A stretch of 64,000 nt of DNA from a bacterium (GCA_028277985.1 JANQFG010000270.1:1-64000); one strand, 5' to 3'. Shown: positions 31,716-40,074, numbered from the stretch's first letter. The notes: generated by a model from the letters alone, not told the origin. Program-made: numbers and translations.

Positions 31716-32537
31716 ATGCATAACATCACGAGCCCATATGCCAACGGTGCAACTATCCCGCGGCGGAAGATGGCAAGGGATCAGGGGTCAGGGGTCAGGG
31801 GTCAGGCCCCGACCCCGCGTACCCACCGTTCGTCCCGTCCATGTCGGGGGACATCTCTGGCCGTTTCCATTCTGGTCCTGTTAGGGGCGGTGGGGGTTTG
31901 TGCCGCAGGGGAGATCACGGAAAGCGTGTTGCGCGAGGCGCTGGTGACCTACATCGAGGACAGCGCGCCCGCAGGTGTTGAGATGGAGCAGTGGGACCTT
32001 CGCCGTGGAGACCTCCTGCCCCTTCGGGGTGAAATCGTGGATGTGAATCTGGCTGCCGGAGCGAGATGGCGGGCCAGGACCCCGATACGGGTCAAGGTGG
32101 AGACGGCCTCGGGAAGCTCACGTACACTCTGGGTTACGGCAGATCTGCACCGGGCGAGGACCGTTGTGATTGCACGCCGTGCCCTGCCGATGGGACACCG
32201 CATCGGCCCCGACGACGTCACCGCCGAGGTCCGCGAGGGATGGAGAAATCACGAGGATCTCTACGCCAGAACCGGGGAAGTGGTCGGCAAGAAGGTCTGG
32301 AGACCGGTTTCCAAAGGTGCGTGCGTGAAGAGTTGGCACGTCAGGGACCGTCGTGACATGGCGAAAGGCCAGTACGTGGTCATCATTGCCGAGAGCGGGG
32401 CTGTCAGGGTGCAGGCGCCGGGTCAGCTGCTCGAGTCGGGGAATCCGGGGGATCGGGTCAGAGTCATGAACCGTGCCTCGGGAAAAGAGCTCTATGCCAC
32501 GGTCGTGGATGCCCACACCGTGCTCGTTTCATTCTAG
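31716..32537 (+). CDS. flgA: Flagellar P-ring assembly chaperone FlgA
   Basis: 273 residues. A long N-terminal extension carries a TCAGGGG repeat, then a signal-type hydrophobic segment (SLAVSILVLLGAVGVCAAG), then the FlgA periplasmic region with a SAF-like domain: VIARRALPMGHRIGPDDV, VGKKVWRPVSKGACV and the ending GDRVRVMNRASGKELYATVVD (in parts). FlgA helps FlgI form the P ring. Start ATG 31716 with a GAAGG site at the flgG end; ATG 31770 is an alternative. No start codon exists between the repeat and the hydrophobic core, so the repeat is translated. Confidence 0.88.
   Translation: MHNITSPYANGATIPRRKMARDQGSGVRGQAPTPRTHRSSRPCRGTSLAVSILVLLGAVGVCAAGEITESVLREALVTYIEDSAPAGVEMEQWDLRRGDLLPLRGEIVDVNLAAGARWRARTPIRVKVETASGSSRTLWVTADLHRARTVVIARRALPMGHRIGPDDVTAEVREGWRNHEDLYARTGEVVGKKVWRPVSKGACVKSWHVRDRRDMAKGQYVVIIAESGAVRVQAPGQLLESGNPGDRVRVMNRASGKELYATVVDAHTVLVSF
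31781..31820 (+). repeat. TCAGGGG tandem repeat and hairpin inside the flgA 5' end
   Basis: Three perfect copies of TCAGGGG (31781-31801) plus a partial one are followed by CCCCGACCCC, which can pair with GGGGTC. It encodes part of the flgA leader. A related TGACCCCCGACCCC stretch lies in the gap before fliL near 17990-18002. Confidence 0.7.
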
Positions 32538-32547
32538 GAGGTGTGCC

Positions 32548-33228
32548 GTGAGGCTGACGAGTTGGTTCTGCCTTTGTCTGGTCCTTTCCCTGTTCGGATG
32601 CGCCCACACGAGTCAAACGGTTGTCGAGGTGCCGGACGAGGGCAGTAGAGAAATGGAGTGGTCCACCGGTTCGATATGGAAACAGGGCATGGCGGATTAC
32701 TACCTGGATCGCCGGGCGAGGAACGTGGGGGACATCGTTACGGTGCGAATCATAGAGGAATCCTCTGCAAGCCAGGAAGCCAGCACCGAGACGGGACGAA
32801 CCTCCGATCTGGATGCGGCCCTGGAGGACACTTTCGGCCTTCCGAAGGACTACGGCATGACGAATTTCCTCGCCTCCGGACAGTCCTTCTCTCCCACCTT
32901 CAAGGGTAACTACGAGAGGGGTTTCGAAGGGGGAGGGACCACGGTTCGAAAGGACAAGCTGGCCTTGACGGTCACTGCGTCCATCGTCGAGAAGCTCCCG
33001 GGCGGAAACCTCCGTATCGAGGCGAAACGGGAAATCAAGGTGAACCGTGAAAAACAGCACGTCACACTGGCAGGCATCATCCGGCCGGAGGACATCACGG
33101 CATACAACACGATTCTTTCGACCCAGATCGCAGAGGCCCAGATCCGATACACCGGCAAGGGCGTTCTGGGCGATACACAGGGTCCTGGATGGTTTGCCCG
33201 GATCATGGACTGGATCTGGCCCCTGTAA
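32548..33228 (+). CDS. flgH: Flagellar L-ring lipoprotein FlgH
   Basis: 226 residues. GTG start at 32548 after CTAGGAGG. A lipoprotein signal peptide ends LSLFGC with the lipid-modified cysteine at residue 18. The mature part has YYLDRRARNVGDIVTVRIIEES, VVRKDKLALTVTASIVEKLP-like sequence (here TTVRKDKLALTVTASIVEKL) and ILSTQIAEAQIRYTGKGVL, all typical of FlgH. The L ring sits in the outer membrane, so this is evidence for a diderm cell. Confidence 0.95.
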   Translation: MRLTSWFCLCLVLSLFGCAHTSQTVVEVPDEGSREMEWSTGSIWKQGMADYYLDRRARNVGDIVTVRIIEESSASQEASTETGRTSDLDAALEDTFGLPKDYGMTNFLASGQSFSPTFKGNYERGFEGGGTTVRKDKLALTVTASIVEKLPGGNLRIEAKREIKVNREKQHVTLAGIIRPEDITAYNTILSTQIAEAQIRYTGKGVLGDTQGPGWFARIMDWIWPL

Positions 33229-33289
33229 GGACGCAAGGATGAGGTTGATGGGATTCGGTCAGGCACACCCGAGGGAACGTGAGGCGAGG

Positions 33290-34435
33290 ATGACAAGGAC
33301 CGACTTGGGACACAGAGGAATTGCCCCGGGGCAGTCGAAATGGATCGCCCTGGTGCTGGTGCTCGCAGTCGCGGTTTTGTGCGCCCCTGAACCGGGCCAC
33401 GGGGCACGAATCAAGGACATCGCCAAGATCGTGGGCGTCCGGAACAATCAATTGGTCGGATACGGTCTCATAGGCGGGCTGAACGGTACCGGGGACAAGC
33501 AGGGAACCGAATTCACGATCCAGAGCTTGACGAACATGCTCATCAAGATGGGGCTCAACGTGGACCCCGTACAGGTGAAGGTGAAGAATGTCGCTGCTGT
33601 CATGGTGACGGCAGAGTTGCCCGCCTTTGCCAGGCCCGGCATGCGGCTGGATGTGACGGTCTCCTCCATAGGCGACGCCAAGAGCTTGCAGGGTGGGACC
33701 CTTTTGATGACCCCTCTGCAGGGGGTCGACGGGGAGACCTATGCCCTGGCCCAGGGCGCCGTTTCACTCGGCGGGTTCTCCGCGGGTGGAGGAGGGGACT
33801 CCGCCGGAAAGAACCACCCGACCGTGGGGATGATTCCGAGCGGCGCGATGGTGGAACGATCCGTGGTGGTGCCGATCCAGCTTCGAGAGCGCATCCATTT
33901 CGTACTGAATCAACCCGACTTCACGACCGCCGAAGCGGTCTCCAGGGCGATGAACCGTCAGATCGGGGAGACGGTCGCCTTTTCACAGGACTCGCGGACC
34001 GTCTTCGTGGACGTGCCGCCCAGTTTTCAGGAACACGTGGTTGATTTTATTGCCCGTCTCGAAACCGTGGAAGTGTCGGTCGACGCCCCGGCACGGGTGG
34101 TGGTCAATGAGCGCACCGGTACCGTGGTCATGGGTGAGAACGTCCGGATCTCCACGGTTGCCGTCTCTCATGGCGGGTTGAGCGTGGTCATCCAGGAGGA
34201 GCCGGTCATTTCCCAGCCGGCACCCTTCGGGCAGGGCGAGACCGTTGTCACGTCCGACATCGAGGTCTCGGTGGAAGAGGAGGCTTCCCATCTCATGGTG
34301 CTTCCCGCGGGCGTTTCTCTGGGAGACGTGGTCAAGGCCCTGAATGCGGTTGGTGTGACCCCGAGGGACCTGATTGCGATCCTGCAGGCGATGAAAGGCG
34401 CAGGCGCGCTGAGCGCCGAGCTTGTGATTATGTAG
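33290..34435 (+). CDS. flgI: Flagellar P-ring protein FlgI
   Basis: 381 residues from ATG 33290, which gives a normal signal peptide ending GHGA before RIKDIAKIVGVRNNQLVGYG. A longer frame from ATG 33239 would add 17 residues. Conserved parts are LIGGLNGTGDK, TIQSLTNMLIKMG and AVMVTAELPAFARPGMRLDV. The C-terminal LPAGVSLGDVVKALNAVGVTP is diagnostic. FlgI polymerises around the rod in the periplasm. Confidence 0.94.
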   Translation: MTRTDLGHRGIAPGQSKWIALVLVLAVAVLCAPEPGHGARIKDIAKIVGVRNNQLVGYGLIGGLNGTGDKQGTEFTIQSLTNMLIKMGLNVDPVQVKVKNVAAVMVTAELPAFARPGMRLDVTVSSIGDAKSLQGGTLLMTPLQGVDGETYALAQGAVSLGGFSAGGGGDSAGKNHPTVGMIPSGAMVERSVVVPIQLRERIHFVLNQPDFTTAEAVSRAMNRQIGETVAFSQDSRTVFVDVPPSFQEHVVDFIARLETVEVSVDAPARVVVNERTGTVVMGENVRISTVAVSHGGLSVVIQEEPVISQPAPFGQGETVVTSDIEVSVEEEASHLMVLPAGVSLGDVVKALNAVGVTPRDLIAILQAMKGAGALSAELVIM

Positions 34436-34458
34436 TTATTCAGGGGGTTTTGAAGAAG

Positions 34459-34830
34459 ATGACCGACTCTCTCTCTCTCTTGCGGGCCATCGGGCCGAAC
34501 GCCTCGCCTGAAGCGAAAAAGGCTGCCTTTGAAAAAGCGTCCGAATCCTTCGAGGCGGTGTTCGTGTCGCAACTGATTCGGGGCATGCGAGAGAGCTTCT
34601 GCAAGGACTTCTGGTCCGGTGCAGGTTTCGGCAAAAACATCTACGCGAGCTGGTTCGACCAGGCCCTTTCCGACGCGGTGGTCCGGGCCGGTGGAATCGG
34701 TGTAAAGGATCAACTGCAAGGCTGGGTTTTTCCAGCAGAAAAGGGATCTTCGCCAGACCCGACGGAGAGGGGTTTTTCCCTCACGACTGTACGGGACGCT
34801 CTTAAAGTTTACGAGGGAACGAACCGATAG
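34459..34830 (+). CDS. Rod-binding protein, FlgJ N-terminal type
   Basis: 123 residues. It contains the rod-binding (Rod-binding/FlgJ-N) pattern AFEKASESFEAVFVSQLIRGMRE, followed by SGAGFGKNIYASWFDQALSDAVV. There is no muramidase domain, as is usual outside the beta/gammaproteobacteria, so a separate peptidoglycan hydrolase must open the wall. ATG 34459 is preferred over the TTG at 34450. The 3' end carries the sigma-28 promoter for flgM. Confidence 0.85.
   Translation: MTDSLSLLRAIGPNASPEAKKAAFEKASESFEAVFVSQLIRGMRESFCKDFWSGAGFGKNIYASWFDQALSDAVVRAGGIGVKDQLQGWVFPAEKGSSPDPTERGFSLTTVRDALKVYEGTNR
34803..34829 (+). promoter_or_regulatory. Sigma-28 promoter of the flgM operon
   Basis: TAAAGTTT at 34803-34810 and CCGATA at 34824-34829, inside the end of the rod-binding gene. 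Spacing is one base longer than the consensus (TAAAGTTT-N11-GCCGATAA). It would drive flgM-flgN-flgK-flgL. Confidence 0.6.
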
Positions 34831-34929
34831 AAATAACGAGGTTCTCTCATCCCTATTGGCCCACGGCTTGATCGCCCGGGCTGGGAGGGGTCAACGGCGT
34901 CACGCCGGGCAAGGCGAGGAGAAAGACAG

Positions 34930-35238
34930 ATGAAGGTACCCTACATTGGCAAGAATGATCTGAAGGTCCCGGACAACCTGGTGAAGCCCTCCCGCAAGGA
35001 GGGAAACATACCCGCGAAAACGGGTGAAATCCGCCAGGACCGGATCCAGCTGTCAAAGGACGTTCAGCAGCTGCTGGAGATGGAAAAGAGGTTCAAGGCC
35101 TCGGAGGGTGTCGAGGCAAGGGCCGAGCTCGTGGAGCGCCTCCGGCAGGAAATCGATGCGGGCGTCTACCGACCGGACAGCCGCAAGGTCGCGGACAGCA
35201 TCATCGCGGAAGCGGCGAAGAGCCAAGGCGAGGAATGA
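34930..35238 (+). CDS. flgM: Anti-sigma-28 factor FlgM
   Basis: 102 residues. Typical FlgM composition with an unstructured N-terminal half, then DRIQLSKDVQQLLEMEKRF and the C-terminal sigma-binding helices ERLRQEIDAGVYRPDSRKVADSII (in parts). FlgM binds FliA and is exported once the hook is complete. GAGGAGAAAG precedes ATG 34930. Confidence 0.92.
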   Translation: MKVPYIGKNDLKVPDNLVKPSRKEGNIPAKTGEIRQDRIQLSKDVQQLLEMEKRFKASEGVEARAELVERLRQEIDAGVYRPDSRKVADSIIAEAAKSQGEE

Positions 35239-35241
35239 TCG

Positions 35242-35646
35242 ATGGCAAGCGTCTGGAAACGAATCCTCGAAGAGGAAGTGGAGCAACTCGGACAACTTCA
35301 CAGCCTTCTGCACGAGGAACGGGAGTGCCTGGCGCGCATGGACCGGGAAGCCCTGATCACCCTGACCCGGAGGAAGGAGGCCCTCGCATCGAGGATGCGA
35401 AGGCTGAACGCCAAACGAGAGGGTCTTCAGGAGAAGGACAAGAGCTCCCTCACGAGCACGCCCGGAATTGCGGGTCTTTGCCAGACGCGAAACACGCTGC
35501 TTCATGAAATCCGACATCTCAGCGGGACCCACAAGGAGATCATCGAAACCCAGCGAGAACAGGTGACGCAGGCCCTCGGCTTTCTGCAGCGTCTTCGCTG
35601 CCAATCCGCCACCTACGATAACAAAGGGAACCTCAACCGACGATGA
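35242..35646 (+). CDS. flgN: Flagellar export chaperone FlgN
   Basis: 134 residues, an all-helical protein with the FlgN pattern LHSLLHEERECLARMDREAL and TRRKEALASRMRRLN. Position between flgM and flgK is the conserved place for the FlgK/FlgL chaperone. It overlaps flgK by 4 bases. Confidence 0.88.
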   Translation: MASVWKRILEEEVEQLGQLHSLLHEERECLARMDREALITLTRRKEALASRMRRLNAKREGLQEKDKSSLTSTPGIAGLCQTRNTLLHEIRHLSGTHKEIIETQREQVTQALGFLQRLRCQSATYDNKGNLNRR

Positions 35647-37283
35647 GTATCAGCCACCTCCTCGATATTGGCCGGTCCGCCCTCCAGGCGGCTCAGTTCG
35701 GCCTCGACGTCACGGCGAACAACATCGCGAACGTCAACACGCCGGGCTACACTCGCCAAAGGGCCGTACAGGCCGCCCATGAACCGATCTCGATCGGAAA
35801 GTACATCCGCGGATCCGGTGTGGCCATCGAGGGGGCCGAGAGGATATACGATGCGTTTCTGGGACGCCAGGTCATCAACGCGAACTCGGAAATGAACGAC
35901 TACCAGCTTCGGGAGCAAACCTACTCACGTATCGAGTCGATTCTCTATCCTTCCGAAGACAGCAATCTTGGGACGCTGATCGACGAGTTCTTCAACTCCT
36001 GGCAGGACCTCGCAAACAACCCGGTCGGCACGGTCGAGCGCCAGATGGTCTTGACACGGGCCGAGGAGCTTGCCTCGAACCTGAACTATCTGCACGGCTC
36101 TCTTGAAGAAGAGATTCGACACACGAATACGGTCCTCGAGGAGCACAGGGACGAGGTGAACCGACTCGCCTCGGAAATTGCGCTGCTGAACAAGGAAATC
36201 GGTCGCGTCGAGAACCACGGGGTTGCCCCGAACACATTGCTCGACCAAAGAGATGCCCTGATACAGGAGCTCGCCGGATACGTCGACGTGAACATGATCG
36301 AGAATCAGGGGGGCATGGTCACGGTGCTCGTCTCTGGTGGTCAGCCTCTGGTAGACGGGACGTCGAGCTTCACCCTGGACCTGATCGAGGACCCGGACGA
36401 CCACGGTTTCTACCGTCTGTCCATCCGGGGCACGGATATCACCGATTCGCTCGAGGCAGGCAAGATGAAGGGCGTGGTGGAGAGTCGGCAGAAGATCGTA
36501 GAGTTCCAGGACGAGTTGAACCGGCTTGCTGCCGAATTCACCCGGGAGTTCAACCGCCTTCACACCGCGGGCTACGATCTGGACGCCAACCTCGGGCTCG
36601 ACTTCTTTGCGCCCCTGGATGCGAACGTGGTTGCGCTTTCCGCGAATCAGGGAGGTGCGGACGTCTCCCTGCAAGAGATCATCGATCCTTCCCTGTTGAC
36701 CCTGGACGATTATGAGATCCGATTCACCGATTCGAGCAACTACCAGATCATCAACACGAACCAGGACACGGTGGTGAGTACCGGCACGTACACCTCGGGC
36801 GCCAACATCGAATTCGAGGGTATCCGGGTCGCCCTTTCGAATCAGACCGGACCGCCCGCCGCAGGAGATACCTTCCGGGTGAGCGTGACCGAGGATGCAG
36901 CGCACATGATCCAGGTGAATATCCAGGACACGGACCAGATCGCGGCCGCACAGGACCCGAATGCGCTGCCCGGCGACAACCGCAACGCTCTGGCCCTGGC
37001 CGCCCTGCGGAACGAGACGGTCGTGGACGGCGGCTCGACCACCTTCTCAGGGTTCTATCAGTCCCTGATCGGAAAGGTGGGCTCCGAGGTCCAGAACGCG
37101 ACCCGCAAGGCCGAGGCCGGGGAAGCGGTCTACGAGGCGGCGGTGGACTACAGAAACGGCGTATCGGGTGTTTCCCTCGAAGAAGAGGAGCTTCGTCTTC
37201 TCGCCTACCAGCATGCCTACCAGGCGGCAGCGAGGTTCATGACGGTCGTCGAGGAGCTGATGGACACATTGATCCATATGTAA
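35643..37283 (+). CDS. flgK: Flagellar hook-associated protein FlgK (HAP1)
   Basis: 546 residues. Axial N terminus LDIGRSALQAAQFGLDVTAN with NIANVNTPGYTRQRA, helical domain FNSWQDLANNPVGTVERQ, and C-terminal GVSLEEEELRLLAYQHAYQAAARF. FlgK is the first junction protein between hook and filament. The centre (about 300-430) is beta-rich, as in other FlgK. Confidence 0.95.
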   Translation: MSISHLLDIGRSALQAAQFGLDVTANNIANVNTPGYTRQRAVQAAHEPISIGKYIRGSGVAIEGAERIYDAFLGRQVINANSEMNDYQLREQTYSRIESILYPSEDSNLGTLIDEFFNSWQDLANNPVGTVERQMVLTRAEELASNLNYLHGSLEEEIRHTNTVLEEHRDEVNRLASEIALLNKEIGRVENHGVAPNTLLDQRDALIQELAGYVDVNMIENQGGMVTVLVSGGQPLVDGTSSFTLDLIEDPDDHGFYRLSIRGTDITDSLEAGKMKGVVESRQKIVEFQDELNRLAAEFTREFNRLHTAGYDLDANLGLDFFAPLDANVVALSANQGGADVSLQEIIDPSLLTLDDYEIRFTDSSNYQIINTNQDTVVSTGTYTSGANIEFEGIRVALSNQTGPPAAGDTFRVSVTEDAAHMIQVNIQDTDQIAAAQDPNALPGDNRNALALAALRNETVVDGGSTTFSGFYQSLIGKVGSEVQNATRKAEAGEAVYEAAVDYRNGVSGVSLEEEELRLLAYQHAYQAAARFMTVVEELMDTLIHM

Positions 37284-37296
37284 CCCGGAGGTCCAG

Positions 37297-38187
37297 ATGG
37301 GAATCAGGGTTTCCACGACAGGGCTCTACCATTCGGCGAATCGTCGTTTGATGGACAACCTGCAGAAGATGTATGATATCCAGGAAGGCGTGGCCACCGG
37401 AAAGAAGATCCGCAGGCCCGGAGAAAGCCCGGTCGCCTTCAGCAGGGTGATGGGCTACAAGAGCATGGCGAACGCGGCGGAACAGTACCAACGAAACATC
37501 TCGTCGAGCCGAGGCTATCTGGCCGAGGCGGAGACCTCGCTGGATACCGCGGCGAACGTGCTCACCCGTGCCAAGGAGCTCGCCATGCAGGGAGCTTCCG
37601 GCGGTCTCGACGCCGACACCCTGTCAGGCTTGACCGAAGAGGTGGGCGGCATCTACGATCAGCTCGTGTCTCTTGCGAACGCCCGCTACTCCGGTGGAGG
37701 GATTGAGGGAAGCCGATACATCTTTTCGGGCTACAAGACGGATACCCCTGCGTTCACAGATGCAGGCCTCTACCAGGGCGACGACGGGGAATACAGCGTG
37801 GAAGTCGGCTCGGATGAGTGGGTGACCATCGGCCTCACGGGTGAGGAGGTGTTTCAGGGTGAAGTTGACATCTTCGCTGTAGTGCAATCGTTGCAGGACG
37901 CCCTCGGGGCCGGTGATGCCGCCGGCATACAGGCGACGCTCGACGACCTGGACCGTTCGATCGGACAGGTGAGTCGATACATGGCGGAAATCGGCGGCCG
38001 GGTGAGCCGTGTCGAAGGGGCCGAAGGCCGACTGGAAGACACCTTGCTCACCCTGGAGACGCTCGTGTCCGAAGGGGAGGATCTGGACTTGATCCAGGCT
38101 GCCTCGGAATTGACGTATTATGAAACCGTCCTCGAGGCCTCGGTTCTTTCTACCCAGAGAATTTTCCAGACCCTCGGGATCCTCTAG
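37297..38187 (+). CDS. flgL: Flagellar hook-associated protein FlgL (HAP3)
   Basis: 296 residues with N terminus MGIRVSTTGLYHSANRRLMD, a flagellin-like helix QYQRNISSSRGYLAEAETSLD, ANVLTRAKELAMQGASG, and C terminus ASELTYYETVLEASVLSTQRI. FlgL is the filament-side junction protein. GGAGGTCC precedes ATG 37297, 13 bases after flgK. Confidence 0.95.
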   Translation: MGIRVSTTGLYHSANRRLMDNLQKMYDIQEGVATGKKIRRPGESPVAFSRVMGYKSMANAAEQYQRNISSSRGYLAEAETSLDTAANVLTRAKELAMQGASGGLDADTLSGLTEEVGGIYDQLVSLANARYSGGGIEGSRYIFSGYKTDTPAFTDAGLYQGDDGEYSVEVGSDEWVTIGLTGEEVFQGEVDIFAVVQSLQDALGAGDAAGIQATLDDLDRSIGQVSRYMAEIGGRVSRVEGAEGRLEDTLLTLETLVSEGEDLDLIQAASELTYYETVLEASVLSTQRIFQTLGIL

Positions 38188-38204
38188 AAGAAGAAACATC
38201 GGTT

Positions 38205-38218
38205 GGCCAGGGAAGGCC
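38205..38218 (+). promoter_or_regulatory. Candidate CsrA autoregulatory hairpin in the csrA leader
   Basis: GGCC-AGGGAA-GGCC forms a four-base-pair stem with the GGGA ribosome site in the loop, one base before the csrA ATG. This is the form of CsrA target found in many leaders. The stem is short. Confidence 0.45.
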
Positions 38219-38219
38219 T

Positions 38220-38429
38220 ATGCTCGTTCTGACAAGGAAGTCCGGTGAAGGGCTCTGGATCGGGGATGATATCCGGATTCAGGTCCTGGAGGTTCGAGAC
38301 GGACAGGTCCGGATCGGGGTAAAAGCCCCGGAAGAGAAGGGAATCTACCGGGATGAGCTGTATGAGCGCATCCGAAAGCTCAATCTCAAGGCCTCCCGCT
38401 CGAAGAGCGAAGATATCGAGTCATTATGA
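38220..38429 (+). CDS. csrA: Carbon storage/translation regulator CsrA
   Basis: 69 residues. MLVLTRKSGEGLWIGDDIRI, VRIGVKAPEEKGIYRDELYERI is the canonical CsrA fold (strands beta1-beta5 plus helix). It binds GGA in leader hairpins and blocks ribosome access. It lies directly upstream of fliW, its protein antagonist, with a 4-base overlap, and close to fliC, its usual target in CsrA-FliW systems. Confidence 0.97.
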   Translation: MLVLTRKSGEGLWIGDDIRIQVLEVRDGQVRIGVKAPEEKGIYRDELYERIRKLNLKASRSKSEDIESL

Positions 38430-38863
38430 CGGTTGAAATCACTACATCGCGGTTCGGCAAGATCGATGTTCCTGAAGAGAGGATCTTCTTCTTTCCAAGG
38501 GGCTTGATCGGGCTCGAACACCTGAAGCGATACGCCCGCCTGGACAGCGAAAAAGGGGCTTCCATCCAGTGGCTCCAGGCCGTGGACGACCCGGAGACCG
38601 CCTTCCTCGTTTCCGAGCCGAAGACGTACATTCCCTCCTTCGAGCTCAAGATCTGGGAATCAGACCCCTCCGGGGCCCAAACGGAGGGCCCGAACCTCGA
38701 AAAACTGGAGATTCTGACGATTCTGCACGTGGATCGCGAGACGAAGAGCCTCCACGTCCACGTTCAGGCCCCTCTGCTCCTCGATCCGGCTTCCAGGAAG
38801 GGCGTCCAGGTCATCACCGACGCCGAGAATCCTACCGTGACGATTCCCCTCAATACCCCCTAA
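38426..38863 (+). CDS. fliW: Flagellar assembly factor FliW
   Basis: 145 residues. Family marks are TSRFGKIDVPEERIFFFPRGLIGLE, WLQAVDDPETAFLV and HVQAPLLLDPASRKGVQVI. FliW binds either CsrA or free flagellin, so that accumulated flagellin releases FliW, FliW releases CsrA or vice versa, and flagellin translation is matched to export. ATGA overlap with csrA. Confidence 0.96.
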   Translation: MTVEITTSRFGKIDVPEERIFFFPRGLIGLEHLKRYARLDSEKGASIQWLQAVDDPETAFLVSEPKTYIPSFELKIWESDPSGAQTEGPNLEKLEILTILHVDRETKSLHVHVQAPLLLDPASRKGVQVITDAENPTVTIPLNTP

Positions 38864-38901
38864 AAAACCTTTTGCACAACCCACTTTCCCCTGTTTCACC
38901 C

Positions 38902-38928
38902 TAAAGTTTTTCCGCCACGATCCGATAG
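38902..38928 (+). promoter_or_regulatory. Sigma-28 promoter of fliC
   Basis: TAAAGTTT-N11-TCCGATAG, a near-perfect match with exact spacing. It gives an unusually long leader of roughly 150 bases before the fliC start. Confidence 0.92.
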
Positions 38929-39004
38929 ATAAGATTGACGACATTTGTATGACTTCACACCGGGTGATACTGGCACAAGCCGGGGCAAGAAAGGAGGATC
39001 GTCC

Positions 39005-39097
39005 ATGACCGTACGGAAGCCCGATGCCGGATCGCCGTGCAGTAAGGCAAGGACGCAACTCAACACCCCATCAAGGAGGATGGAACCATGGCATTGA
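39005..39097 (+). CDS. Short upstream frame in the fliC leader
   Basis: 30 codons from ATG 39005, with AAAGGAGG six to seven bases upstream, ending 10 bases inside fliC in another frame. Its initiation region (AAGGAGGAT, then CCATG) nearly copies that of fliC 83 bases later. Translation would run over the fliC ribosome site and could either open the leader or compete with fliC. The peptide itself (MTVRKPDAGSPCSKARTQ at its start) has no known relative. Confidence 0.4.
   Translation: MTVRKPDAGSPCSKARTQLNTPSRRMEPWH
39068..39083 (+). promoter_or_regulatory. CsrA-type hairpin holding the fliC ribosome site
   Basis: CCATC-AAGGAG-GATGG places the Shine-Dalgarno AAGGAG in the six-base loop of a five-base-pair stem, five bases before the fliC start codon. 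GGA in a hairpin loop is the core of CsrA targets. Further GGA triplets occur upstream in the leader. Confidence 0.6.
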
Positions 39098-39930
39098 CAG
39101 TTAACACGAACATCGCTTCATTGATTGCACAGAAGAACTTGAACAACACGAACAACACCTTGACCAAATCGATCGAGCGTCTCTCGACCGGTTTGCGGAT
39201 CAACCGTGCTGCCGACGACGCCGCGGGTCTCGCGCTTTCGACGACCTTGAAAGCCCAGATTCGCAGTATCAACCAGGCATCACGAAACGCCAACGACGCC
39301 GTTAGTATGCTGCAGGTGGCCGAGTCCGGCTTGGGTGAGATGAGCAACATCACCCTGCGTATGCGGGAATTGGCTGAGCAGGCCGCGAATGAGGTGCTCG
39401 GTGATACCGAGCGTGGATACCTGAACGACGAGTATCTGGCCCTCAAGAGCGAGATCAACCGAATCTCGGACGTGACCGAGTTTGCCGGCAAGAAGCTCCT
39501 GGACGGAACGATCTCCGGATCGGGTGTCAACTTCCAGGTCGGTTTCCAGAACACCGCCAACGACCGCCTGAACGTGTCGATCTCCGACACCGACTCGGCG
39601 TCATTGGGTCTGAACACGAGCGGCGCGAACAGCATCAGCACGGCAGCGCTGGCTCAGTCTGCGCTTTCGGTGATCGACGCGAGTGCGATCGCGGTGCTCT
39701 CGGATCGACGCGGTGACATCGGTGCTCTCCAGAACCGCTTGGAGTACACGCTTTCGAACCTGCAGGCAGCTTCTGAGAACTTCTCGGCTGCGAACTCACG
39801 AATCGAGGACGCGGATTTTGCCGCGGAGACGGCCCTGTACGTGAAGAACCAGATTCTGGTGCAGGCGGGTACTGCGGTGCTGGCACAGGCCAACATCCTG
39901 CCTCAGGCAGCGTTGACCCTGTTGTCGTAA
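39088..39930 (+). CDS. fliC: Flagellin FliC
   Basis: 280 residues, a compact flagellin with D0/D1 domains and almost no variable domain. N terminus MALTVNTNIASLIAQKNLNN, then SIERLSTGLRINRAADDAAG and AESGLGEMSNITLRMRELAEQ. C terminus ENFSAANSRIEDADFAAET and NQILVQAGTAVLAQANILPQ. The central 150-200 region is Ser/Thr/Asn-rich (DTDSASLGLNTSGANSIST) and offers candidate O-glycosylation sites for the island downstream. Sigma-28 promoter, CsrA-type leader. Confidence 0.97.
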   Translation: MALTVNTNIASLIAQKNLNNTNNTLTKSIERLSTGLRINRAADDAAGLALSTTLKAQIRSINQASRNANDAVSMLQVAESGLGEMSNITLRMRELAEQAANEVLGDTERGYLNDEYLALKSEINRISDVTEFAGKKLLDGTISGSGVNFQVGFQNTANDRLNVSISDTDSASLGLNTSGANSISTAALAQSALSVIDASAIAVLSDRRGDIGALQNRLEYTLSNLQAASENFSAANSRIEDADFAAETALYVKNQILVQAGTAVLAQANILPQAALTLLS

Positions 39931-39947
39931 GGGAACATGGTACACAA

Positions 39948-39986
39948 GCGTTAGGGACTCCCCGAGGCATGGGGATTCCCTAACGC
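39948..39986 (+). terminator. Strong hairpin after fliC
   Basis: A 16-base stem with one mismatch (GCGTTAGGGACTCCCC against GGGGATTCCCTAACGC) and a seven-base loop starts 18 bases after the fliC stop. No T tract follows, so it may mark a processed 3' end or stabilise the abundant fliC transcript. A smaller hairpin CCCT-GAGGCAAT-AGGG follows at about 39996-40011. Confidence 0.55.
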
Positions 39987-40074
39987 ACAAGGTTTCCCTG
40001 AGGCAATAGGGCCTGGACGAAGGTGCTGATATAGAATGCGGAAGCGACTGCGACAAAGCCACAGGGAATCATTT

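Noticed and set aside
38970-38990. TGGCAC in the fliC leader as a sigma-54 -24 element
   Set aside because: No TTGC at the required distance; the sigma-28 promoter at 38902 is near perfect.
40007-40030. Possible sigma-54 promoter before fliD (TGGAC then TGCTG)
   Set aside because: The GG-to-GC distance is two bases short and the -12 half is poor.
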